Shown: one piece after another, positions 13,005 through 23,680 of the stretch
Layout: every line of letters starts with the position of its first letter
Numbering within the stretch: position 1 is the stretch's first letter
Source of the DNA: Kryptolebias marmoratus
Lineage: Eukaryota > Chordata > Actinopteri > Cyprinodontiformes > Rivulidae
Length of the DNA stretch: 64,000 nucleotides
Reading direction: 5' to 3'
Assembly: GCF_001649575.2 (NCBI RefSeq)
Contig: NC_051449.1
Coordinates: 13,516,374 to 13,580,373, forward strand
The notes under the pieces: model-generated
Databases searched by the model: none
What the model saw: only the letters and a program-made list of their open reading frames with translations
Told to the model about the DNA's origin: nothing
Position numbers and translations under genes: made by a program

Positions 13005-14058
13005 AAAATGGCCGCCACTCTTTTCCTTCTGCCAAAGATGGCGAGTGCGTCGTCTGCCATCTGTGCAGCCGTTAACTGTCGTCGAATGCAAATCGAGGCT
13101 AATTGCATTTGCATAACCTCCAACCATTGTGGTGTTTTTTTGATTATTGATCCTGTGAGGGCGTCATGGCGGCGAGCGAGCAGGAGGGAAGAGACTTTTT
13201 TTTTCTTTTTTTAAAACGTGTACTTGATGATGTTTGTTTTTCATTCGCGATGCAAGCGATTCCACCCTGTAAAGTGTGTGATAAGTGTTTAGATCAAGCG
13301 TCCAGACGTACTGTGCCATATGGTGCTCGTGTTTTCGTGTGATTCCGTCGTATGCAAATGTGGCACTGTACAAAGGATTAAGCTGAGGCTTTGTTTAATC
13401 AGATAGCTCTCTGTCACACATGCACCCTGGGTTGTTGTTGGGGTTTTTTTACACACACACACACAAACATAATGCACAGATTAAGCAAACAGAGAAGCTC
13501 GGACACGCTCTAATTAAGAAAAGATCCGTAGGTTCAACAAAAACCAGACGCACAAACCACGATGGTCTCATTTTCATGCACATGGCTGTCTGGTTGCCAC
13601 TGAATCCAAATCTGGTGGCTGATTTTGCCTAAAAGAAGCTTTTCATTAAATATACAAAAAACAATTACCTGCCTGAAAACCGTTTTTAACTTTGGGGTTT
13701 CAGTTTAGCTTTTTTTCTGATAAATTGAGAAGAAACTGAACTTACTGCGTCAATTTTTTAGCTTTTAATTACACCTTTTGTAAAAAAAAATTAAATAAAT
13801 AAATAAATAAAATAAAACATCTGATTTAATGACTTAACATATTAAGATTCTGAGCTGGTTTTATATGATCGCAGTATTTAATCTGCAACATTTATGCCGT
13901 TATCTTTACATTCGACCGAGCAGGCTTCGTTTTTTTTTTTAAATTCATTCGATTAGAGCGGCTGAGCGACAAAGCAGCGCTTCGATTTGCATTTTTGCCC
14001 ATCAGGGCAGCTGCCGCGCCGTACAGTTAGGTCTGGAGTGGGCAGCAAAATGGCGGTC
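13005..14058. promoter_or_regulatory. four YY1-like motifs
   Basis: AAAATGGCCGCC at 13005-13016, AAGATGGCGAG at 13035-13045, CATGGCGGC at 13165-13173 and AAAATGGCGGTC at 14047-14058 all fit the YY1 core (AAnATGGCGGC). They interleave with octamers. Occupancy is inferred only. Confidence 0.3.
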
Positions 14059-14418
14059 ACGCGAATCATAAGGCTCTGTGTGCTGGTCGTGGGAGCTGAG
14101 GAGTCGAGAGAGGAGGGAGATTTTTTTGGGGTGTCTGGTTTTGTGAGAGACAGGGGTTGCAGGGTGCAGACTGTGGGGTGGGGGAAGATGGAGCAGGGGT
14201 GTAAGGAGAGGGGTTATTATTTGAGGAAGGGTGGGGGGGGGTGTCTGGTTTTAGGAGGAACCATTAATGAAGAACTGGAGGGAAGAGGAGGGGGTGAGTT
14301 TGTCTGCATTTGTGAACATGTGTCCACATTTGCATAGAGCGGCGAAGACATCCATATGCTGCGCAGCAAAGGCAGCAGAGCACACACGCCTCACATCATC
14401 TGACTCTGACCGTCACAT

Positions 14419-14445
<27 letters not shown>
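14419..14445. repeat. (CAG)n trinucleotide tract
   Basis: About nine CAG units. No supported coding exon covers it. Confidence 0.9.
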
Positions 14446-14449
<4 letters not shown>

Positions 14450-15134
14450 TGCTCTAATAACAGTCAAACACCCCAACTACACAGGAGCCTCACGCTGGTC
14501 GCATCATCACCGTTTCTGTAGGCGACACCAGCCAGTGAGAGTCTGGGAAGCAGCTCTCAGCCAATGGCACACAGTCAAGAATGAGGAAGAGGAAGGAAAG
14601 GAGAGGCGAGTCACGAGTTTACCCTTCATGTGCCAGAGAAAGAAGGAACAACAAAACAAAAACTGGATAGAAACAAAGAGAGGAAAGTGAAGCATGGTGG
14701 GAGAGGGGGGGACGACACAAGAGAACGTTAGATTGTAATGTAGATTAGTAAATTGCAAAAAAGGAAGAAAACAAAGCAATGTCAGGTTTTCTTTGTTCGC
14801 CTCTCAGATGTGCTCATGTGGAATACTTACAGATTATTTAAAGAGAGAGAGAGAAAAAGAAGAAGGAAGGAAACCTACTAAAACGAGGGTCATCGTGAAA
14901 CCCAAAAAGTCAGACAGGCAGACACAATGCCCATCTCCATAATGAATAACGCCACGTTGTGACGGTGCTGCAGGTCTGAACCCGGAGCGTGGGAATCCTG
15001 GGAGCACATATGCAGAACAGTCAGGCTTCGGCTAGACAACCCTGCTAGCATGAATAAATAGTCTCGCAGCAGGTGAAAGAGGACCCTAGAGTTCATGGGT
15101 CAAGGCCAGTGAAGAGGTTGTCTGGTTCATGAGT

Positions 15135-15135
<1 letters not shown>

Positions 15136-15178
<43 letters not shown>
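15136..15178. repeat. (TG)n microsatellite
   Basis: About 20 TG units, nearly uninterrupted. Confidence 0.95.
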
Positions 15179-15181
<3 letters not shown>

Positions 15182-18100
15182 GCCGTTGTCTGGGTCTTGT
15201 AGAATGCAAATGAAGTAGCCAGGCTGTTTGATAAGCGCTGCTGTCTATTATTAGCTCGGTGTGTTTGTTCAGAGACTTGGGTGCAGATTTGGACAAGAGC
15301 TCCTTCATCGTGCTGGGGTGGCAGACAGGCAGACAGACAGGCAGCCTGAAGTCAGACCTCCTCTGCTAAGTCTGATTGTGTCGTCTCGTGGCCTTTTCTC
15401 CCCACATCTCTGCTTTCTGTGGCATTTCTTCTCTGAGTGACATGTTGGTCTCAGGCTCTCCAGTGAGATGTCTGCTGTTGTTTCTCTCTGACTGACAGCA
15501 CATTTGGAGCAATGCTCTGCATTTCCATCGTGGAGAAAGCTGCCAAGAATGCAACCAGTTTAGACAATATAATTTAACTTAAAGTATGCTATTTTTGTTG
15601 CAAATGGGGGGACTGAAAAAGACTCTTTCAACAGTGATGAAATTCATATTATGATAAAGTATCTTGGTAACATGGTTGTTATGTTGCGAAGAACAAAACG
15701 CTGAAGCGTCTTTTTGCGGCTAATGGTGCAAAAATGTATTATTTGTCATGTTTCTTTCTAAGCCCATATAAAAAGTAATATTGTTTTTTAGCTTTTTCGA
15801 TAATTCCAACAAAGATCACTTGATATTTCAAATAGAATATATGCATTTTGTCTTCAAGTTAAAACTTTTCAGATTTTTAGTCTGATTGAAATAAATTAAC
15901 GTCTGATTGAGTACTTTTTATCTGTTAGTGTATCACAATATTTATGTGTCATACACTGTTTCTATTGAATTTTGACTCAACATTCTCTTTCACTGACCTC
16001 TGTCAGTGTCTCTTTTGTTTTTCTTGTCATTGAAACTGTAGCTTTATTAATCGGCTGCTCATAAAAGCACAAAATAGACTGAGCGGGTTGTGTGTAGCCA
16101 GTTCAAACCGGACCCATTTGTCTTCTGTGTAGTGCCCTGAAAGGATTTTTTGTTGTTAATTCAACTGAGAATGAAAAATGAAAGTGTTTTTGGTTTGTTC
16201 ACAGTATTTTTTTGACAACTAAATATTAAACAAAATGTCACTGAGCCTTTTGAAGCAGTTTTGTGTCCAGTAAACATATATGGGAAAAGTTCTGAACGTC
16301 CTGCTGTAAAGTGATGCGAGCTGAGACGTGAATGTCTCATGGTGCCTCTTTAAGGGAGACCACATTACCTCATCAGGAGCTGTGTGAAGGAAGGAAGCGA
16401 GTGAATGGGTGCTAACTCACTCCACTCCTTTATGCTTGTGGCTCCAGGCTTCATTAGGTCGACAGAAAGGGACAGCTCCCTCTCGGCCCTCTCAATAGAC
16501 CCATAGACCCGTCTCTGGACAGGCTCGGGCTCAGCGGGGAGGCTGTGTGAACGTGTGTGTGTCCAGCCTGCAATATATATGTGTGTGTGTGTGTGTTTTA
16601 TGAACCACTGATAAGCCATCGGGCCTTATGGTTTCTTGCTCATGCTTAAAGCAGACCCATCTCTCTCAAATTGTCTTTGTCCCTCACTTTCTGTTTCTTC
16701 TCACATGCAACCTGCTCCCTCTGTGTTTTTCTCTTTTGGTCATTTTAGTCCTCGTTTCTACATAAATTGCAATCGTGAATTTAGTCGGTCTTGAAGTAAT
16801 TATTTGGATCTTTTGAAGCGGGGTTCTGTGTAAAAGCTATAAACAAATGATATCTTACCTGTTGTAGATAGCTGTTTGTTTTGCTCTTGCAAATAATTGT
16901 AAAATTCTGTGTTAATGATGGCGTCGGGCAAAAACGATGGTGCTGTAAAGGTTTATAAGACAGCGCTGGCATGATCCAAAATTACATTTTTGAGGTTTAA
17001 ATTGTTTAAAGCCAGCAGCAATCCACTTTAGACTACACGTTAACTCCTCAACCTGGTCAGATTTAAAGTTTATTTCTCCAAACTGAGACCATTCAAAGGT
17101 AAGATATTAATCATTCATAATCTTTACACAGAACCTTGCTTTAAAATATATCCTATTTTTTTGTTCAACTGTCTTGTTTCTTATAATATATATTTGTCTA
17201 ATTTGGATCATTGGATGTTTTTGTCTTGTTGGATGTGCTGTTGCTTTAGGTTTTGATCAACCTTCATGTTCTTTGAGAGGCAATCTGTTGCAGAAGACAA
17301 ATAATAAAGTTGCATAGTTGAAAACAGTAATCAGAAATACGACAATTCAGGTAGATTTTAAACCTGTGGATCCTTGACAACATGATTCAGTCGCTAACTA
17401 CAAAAGAAAATCCTCTCAAAAATTTAATTCTTACGCAAAGTTTAGTGACGATCCCTGTGGAGTTGCCCTGCGGCACATATGCAGATTATTTCTTTATTTG
17501 TATTCGTCTGTTTCAAACCTGGTGTGCTGCCTGTAAAAGCATTCACATGAATCCAAATTCAGCTGCACAGAGTTGCACCCAAAATAACACTACATTTCTG
17601 CTTTTTGCCTGCTCTAATCTCCTAAATGTTTGCTTGACAGCTTGTGTAGGTCCAGGCCTCCACTCTTGGAGGTAATTAAAGCAAAACCTACAAGGCAGTC
17701 AAACACAAAAATGTTAGTCTTTAATATGAGCCAGTCGTGTGTGAATTCAAATCATTCATGTCATCTGTAAAATTAGGAAACTTAAATGATTTAGGATTAC
17801 CACAACTGATCAAATATTCTGCATTTAATCAGTTCTGTCCAGCTTTTTGTCATATCTTGGAGGTTAAAAGAGATACTGTGAGAAAACGTGTCTTGAATCC
17901 ATAAAAAAAAGAAAAGAAATCAAGCTTTGACTCGAAATAGAAGCCTTGATGGTGACTTTAGAGACAGAGAACGAGGGTACAACACTGTGGCCTGGTTTGT
18001 GGTTCCACAGGGACACTTTCACATTTCTTTTGCACAACAAGGTGGGAGGATCTTTTTAATACTCATACTTAATGCAACAAACACACACACACACACACAC

Positions 18101-18426
18101 ACACTGAGGCACCTTGCTCCCTCCTCATACGTGAACTAGGACTTGATTCGTGCAGCTTTTGTTGTTGAGGCAGCGGGAAACTTATTGCCCCAGATTTAAA
18201 GCAACCCTTCGTCACACACGCAGCAGCTCCATGTTAGCACACTTCAGCTGAAGTTTTGTTTAAAACTCAAACCTAATTTATTTTTCTCTGCATCAGTTTC
18301 TGATCAGAACACCCAAAGTCCAGAGCAGGGAGCGTGCGTGAATATACTTGTATTTGGACATAACAGATCCCCTGACCTCTGACCTTGTCCTACTGCGACG
18401 CATTCATTCCCATAGGCTGGCTCTAC

Positions 18427-18461
18427 ACGCACACGCACACGCACACACACACACACACACA
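18427..18461. repeat. (CA)n / (CACG)n microsatellite
   Basis: A CACG-type segment passes into pure CA. Confidence 0.9.
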
Positions 18462-19892
18462 GTGTCTGTATTGGTAGAGCTGTCGCTCGGCCACCCATTC
18501 AGGGCTCAGTCACGGCCACTTAGAGCGCAGCAGACTCAGGGATTCAGACTAGCTGTGATCCAATGACATGTATTTATAATGAGGGGGCTGCAGGGACGTC
18601 TTTGTTGGACGGACACAATGTCAGTATGAGTGTGTGTGTTGGGGGGAGGTCAGCTTGAATAAGAAGGGAACTTGAGAAAGTCCAGTACCCACCCTCCCTC
18701 CCCCTTCCACTCATTCCCCTCCTTTTTTATTAATTTTTTTTTTTTTTTTGCAAAATATTTCACACACACACACACATTTGCACAACGACCAAGAACAGAT
18801 TTGCTTATTTCTCAGAAAAAGACCTTTTTAGCTTGAAGAGGGAACTAAATCTGCATGTTGGATCCAAAAACATCAGGTTTATAAAATCCCAGGCGCAGGT
18901 TGAGTCTCAGATTCTGCTTGTTGAGCTGAAGGTACTGATAAGACGCGTCTGTGGGTGCGTTAAATAATTTAAATATGGTTAAACCTCAGGATTTTAATAC
19001 TTTAACATTTTCACATAAAGCCAGTTTTAAAAGAAGTGTTTTATTTTTTTCTTTAAATAGTTTCAGTTTGAACAGTGATCATCACCACTGTGAGCTACAG
19101 ATCTATGTTTTAATAAATATATTGAAACAGTTTTAACAACTTTTAAAGTAATGCTTTCTTCAGGTCACTTTGTACAACTGTTTTGAGTTTGGGGTCTTAG
19201 TTTTTTAGCTCTAATGATATTTTTTTTACCCCGGTTGTTAATATTTCATTTAGTTTTTCTCCTATTTTGGTAGACTTCCTGTGTCTCTGTAATTGTTGTG
19301 ATTGTTTTCACCTGCGTTGCATCAGCCTCAGCGTGTGTTTATGGTCCTCATACGTCACGCTGCATGGAGCTATTTAATTTGAGGGGAGGGTTTGTATTCT
19401 TGGAAGATTTCTTTGTTGTTGTTTGGATGCCTGCTTTGTTTGCACGGTGCCCTGTGTTTATGGAACAGTTATTCGAGGATTTTGGGTTCGTTTGTGCTCC
19501 TGCATTTCAGCCCTCACCCAACCATCATTTCATAGCAAGACGCCTGTTGTTCTTAATGTTGTTGTTTTTTAACAAGCACTAAAGTGTGTGCAGAGGAAGG
19601 AAACAGAAGAAACACGGAGCAGATTTAAACAGTTGCCCTGCTTTGCTTTTTCTTTTCTATGGCAGCTTCTTTTGTTTTTCACCTCTGATCGGGTCTCTTT
19701 TTATCTTAGGTCAACTGGAAATGGAAGAGCACACCTACACAAAATATACATCAAAATGAGTGGCTCAGCCGCAAGAAGTCTGCTATTCCTTTAGCTGGCA
19801 ATTTGAGTCACCATGGCGATATAATTTATCATAAACAACCACAAAAAAAAATACAGGATGGCTTTCAATTGCAATAAAATTATGGGCTTTTT

Positions 19893-20305
19893 AAACCACT
19901 GGGCGGAAATGATCGAAACTCCCACAAAGTGATCTTTGGAGGTTTCTCTGCAGCTGATTAGTTACTCGAGTCAACCAGATTCAAAATGGCCACCACAGCT
20001 AACTTCAACAAACACAAAAATTGGCAATAAATCAGTCCTTTTCAGAGATGTCGAGCTAAAATTTGGTGTGGTCGTAGCTGTGGGTGATGCTCGGAACGTA
20101 GTCTGACGGCTAACAGATCCTTCAGCTCTTTGACATAAACTGTTAGGGACAGTGTCTGTTAGCAAAATATCTCATGAAGTGCTGGACAGATCTGGATGAA
20201 ACGTTTCAGAAAATAATCTTTAGATGTCTGCGTGTCTTTGTTTATATCTCATCTGCATTCATTTCCCTGTCACCATTATTAAAAGACAAGATGGCGGCAT
20301 TAATC
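19893..20305 (+). repeat. dispersed repeat family copy (about 1.5 units)
   Basis: One unit contains AACTCCCACAAAGTGATC, GAGTCAACCAGATTC, AAAATGGCCACCACAGC and a following GGTGTGGTCGTAGCTG. It is followed at about 20153 by the start of a second unit (TGTTAGCAAAATATCTCATG). The same order of blocks recurs near 45.0-45.5, 46.2-46.5 and 50.5-51.1 kb, so this is a repeat family often present as head-to-tail dimers. Confidence 0.7.
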
Positions 20306-20751
20306 CCCTGTCTGCTTGGTTTTAATAAATCTGTGTTCATTTAACAGCCGTGTACTCTGCTCTGTTAGTCAGTGGAAACAGCTCTGGTTGTTGGGCCCTG
20401 ATAACCAAACAAAGAGTGAAACCCTGACAGTTCAGCTCTGATCCGTTCACTCACCTTCATCCTGCTTGTAATTTACTCTCTGTCATTTTCACTGCCCACA
20501 GGTGTGTTCTTGGTGTTGGATCGGCGCTATGAAAAATAAAAATAAAATAAAAAATTTTAAAAAGCCCAGAGCATTCTGAGTGCTAAATAAAGTTTTGCTG
20601 AATCATTTAAATGTATGAGGAGTGAGTCCCTGCTTCCTGTTTATATTCATGGTGATTAAAGCCTGCAGCAGTCAGGACCAGCTCCTTTTTCTCTGCTGGT
20701 CAGGTTCTTATCTTGTTCAGTCATGACATCGCAAAACCAGACAGCGGAACG

Positions 20752-20754
<3 letters not shown>

Positions 20755-20806
<52 letters not shown>
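20755..20806. repeat. (TG)n microsatellite ending at a single N
   Basis: About 26 TG units with an N at about 20807. A second short TG tract lies at 20880-20901. Confidence 0.95.
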
Positions 20807-21045
20807 NCAGAGGTGACCGAGTGTAGACACAGACAGATATCAGTCGTCGTGAGGCGGAGTGTTCTTCACAGCCAAAATTTGTGTGTGTGTGTGTGTGTGT
20901 TTTTTTTTAAAGTAAAAGAATAAAACGAAACTTGTGTCAGTCCCATGACTGTCTCACAGTGAAAAATAATGATGATTTCACACCGTCTCTGTATCCTGCA
21001 GCCCAGTTCTGTCAGTGATTTCCTCTTTCTTCTTCTTGTTTTGCA

Positions 21046-21290
21046 GATTTGTGGCATGCTGGGAAATTTCTGATCAGCTGTGTTTGACTGGAGGACATGA
21101 ACAAGTTTACTGAACAAGATTTAACCATTTGAACCAATGCTTATACTCTACGGAGTTTAACATTTAAAATCCCTAACAAAAAAAAACAAAACAAGCCGTA
21201 TTAGACATATACGGGATGAATACAAATGTATTTGTTTCCTAAGTAATTGTGTTTTGGTTAACAAACATGATCTAATAAAACATATCTTTA
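21046..21290 (+). other. possible 3' terminal exon of the unidentified plus-strand unit
   Basis: A long pyrimidine tract (TTTCTTCTTCTTGTTTTGCAG) precedes 21046. Joined in phase to the 4722-4809 exon the frame adds 13 codons and stops at a TGA, giving a protein of about 52 residues. An AATAAA lies near 21273, a sensible distance downstream. The joined product is not recognised. A lncRNA is an equal possibility. Confidence 0.25.
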
Positions 21291-22808
21291 TAAAAGTGCA
21301 TCTTTTTTCTGTGTATTTTTTGGATTTTTACTCATTTTTTAAATACATCCATCCAGGATTTACAGCTGTTTGATGTTTTTAATTCAAATTGTTTATGAAA
21401 TCCAAGGTTAAACCCATTCAGAATTAAAACTGAAGAAAGTTTTACAATTTTGAACCAATAGAAACTCTAATTTGTTTATTTTACTTGTTTACTGCAAACA
21501 TAAACTCTGTGTAAACTTTATATTTAAAAGAAAGGTGTAGTCCAATAAAAAAGATAAGCTTTTCTTTTAATTGTAGCTTTGATGATTTTGTTTCTTATTG
21601 AATTTGTTTAAAAAATAATCCTTTTTTAACTTTATTATGGTGTTTTATTTTTTTCCTCTTCATGTGTGTTAGTAGAGTGGTCTGTAGAAATATATGGTCA
21701 ATTATTTCAATTTTCTCCCAAAATCTTATTTTCCTACCGCAGTTTTCACACTAAACACACATTACTATAAGGTGTCTATAGGTCAACTCGTAGTTTGTAA
21801 TTGAAGCACCAAAAATGTTTTTAAATTTGTTTTGCGATAAATAATTTACAGTAATTTAATCTGTTTTTTTTTTGCTGTTTTATATAAAATAATAACAATA
21901 AGAATTTTAAACACATTTTTTGTTACTTCTACTTGTAAGATAAACCAGAATTTTATATTTAAAATAAATAAAATAAAAACATAATGACATGAAATAATAA
22001 TTCTCCTAGTTAATCCTGAGGCCAGAAGAGTCTCACTGAATTTCTGATTGAAAGCCATAAAAAGAGATTCAAGCTTTATTTTATTTGAAAGGTGCAGAAT
22101 TTTTTGCATTTTTTTATATTGAAAAAACTCCATATTTTTATTTCCAAAGCTCAAAGTTGAGAACTAATTTAGGCCTGAGAAATAAATAAATGAATAAATA
22201 AAATCTTTACAGGCCGGGAGTAATGTGTGTAAAACATGTGAATGTGTGTGTGTGTGTGGGGGGGGGGGTATTATTTTATTTTTTATTTTATTTTTTGTAT
22301 GTTGATCTTTTACTTGAAACAAGAAGCCGTAACAATTAATCTTACATCCTTTTCACTGTAAAATCTGTTTCTGCCTTCAGGATAAAAAGCTTGATCTGAA
22401 ACAGCTTTGTGATCAAATATAAACAGCCCACTAATAATGATAATAATCAGCGAAGCAGCCCGTATATTTCTCATAAGACACGAGCAGGTTAATGTGATGT
22501 TATAAACCTGTTTTCACTCAGTTTAGTTTTAAAACAGTGATTTTAGGAAGGCGTTATTAAGAGGTAAGAAATTAAACTGGTAAAAAGATGGTTTCCTGTT
22601 TGCTGCTTTTATTTCAGAGAGAGAGAGAGAGAGACTGTGAGAGGAACAACTATCATCTGAATGAATGCAAATTGGCTCTGCCCCCATCCGGCATCGTGCC
22701 AAGTATCTATAGCAACCACATCCTCTAGCAGCCTCCATCCTTCCCTCCCCTCACTCTCTAATTAGCCCTCTTCTCTCTTTAGTTCCTGTCTTATGCCCCC
22801 CCCCCCCC

Positions 22809-22839
<31 letters not shown>

Positions 22840-23680
22840 CCTTTGTTTCCAATAAAATTATGAACACAGCAAATCTGGAAATTTCTGAAGAAAATTAAAC
22901 AAATGGTTTATCTGATTTATAAAGCATATATTTTGCTTCAAATAAAAAGTGTTGTTTTTTTTCTGGAAACTCTTAATAACTCTAAGTCAAAGTTAGACAT
23001 TATATTAGACTTTATTTATTATAATTAAATTAATTTGTCAACCTTTTATTGTCATTTTTATTATTATTATTGGGGTGTTTTGTTGCTGTGTTGCGTTCAC
23101 GGTCAAGTTCAAAGCGCGGCCTCGGGGCTGCGGCTCCAGCTGTGAGAGCCGGACTCTGCCGCCACCTGTCGGCCACACGCGGCACTGCAGCCCCGACACT
23201 CCCGGGGACGGAGCGTCCTCTAGTGTCGACACGGTGTCATTACACCGGAATGACTCAAGTGAGGCCAAAATTTGTGGAAAAACATTAAATTATACTCAAA
23301 ACAACAACAAAAAAAAGACTATTTAAATATTTGTTAAAGTAAACCTGATGTAGTTACTTTTTATTTTAGACACATTTTCATCAGAATGTCATTAATTTGT
23401 ATACTTTTTCTAAGCTGAACATGTTCTTAGTTTTTATTGTTATTTTGTCTATGGTTGTTTTGATTTTTTTTTTTCTTTTCATGCTTAATTCATTTTCCTG
23501 TCACTTTTGACCATATATGAAGTACTTTGTGCTTAAGCTATTTTTGTTAAAAAAAATAAGTAAATAAAAAAGGGGCATTTAATGTTAAGCTTTTAATGAC
23601 TGGCCTATTTTTTGTTTTCCTAACCTTTAAAATGAAAGGAGTCACAATCATTCAGGGGCAGACAAACGCAAATCAACATG
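21291..23680. other. AT-rich intergenic DNA with one GC-rich block
   Basis: Mostly AT-rich. It contains (CA)n at about 22811-22834 and a GA tract at 22617-22634. A GC-rich block at about 23100-23235 stands out (see findings). No gene is recognised. Confidence 0.5.

Larger units (their letters stand above)
11575..15211. promoter_or_regulatory. cluster of octamer (ATGCAAAT) motifs, candidate regulatory region
   Basis: Exact octamers in either orientation occur at 11575-11582 and 11581-11588 (overlapping), 13086-13093, 13107-13114, 13352-13359, 13985-13992, 14328-14335 and 15204-15211. The pair at 13086 and 13107 is inverted and flanks a homeodomain-type TAATTG. Octamers bind POU-family factors. 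Function as an enhancer is inference. Confidence 0.35.
15212..21045. other. no coding exon recognised
   Basis: Apart from microsatellites (16579-16596, 18079-18104, 18427-18461, 20755-20806, 20880-20901) and one dispersed repeat copy at 19893-20305 I see no gene. Open frames are short and unlike known families. Confidence 0.5.
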
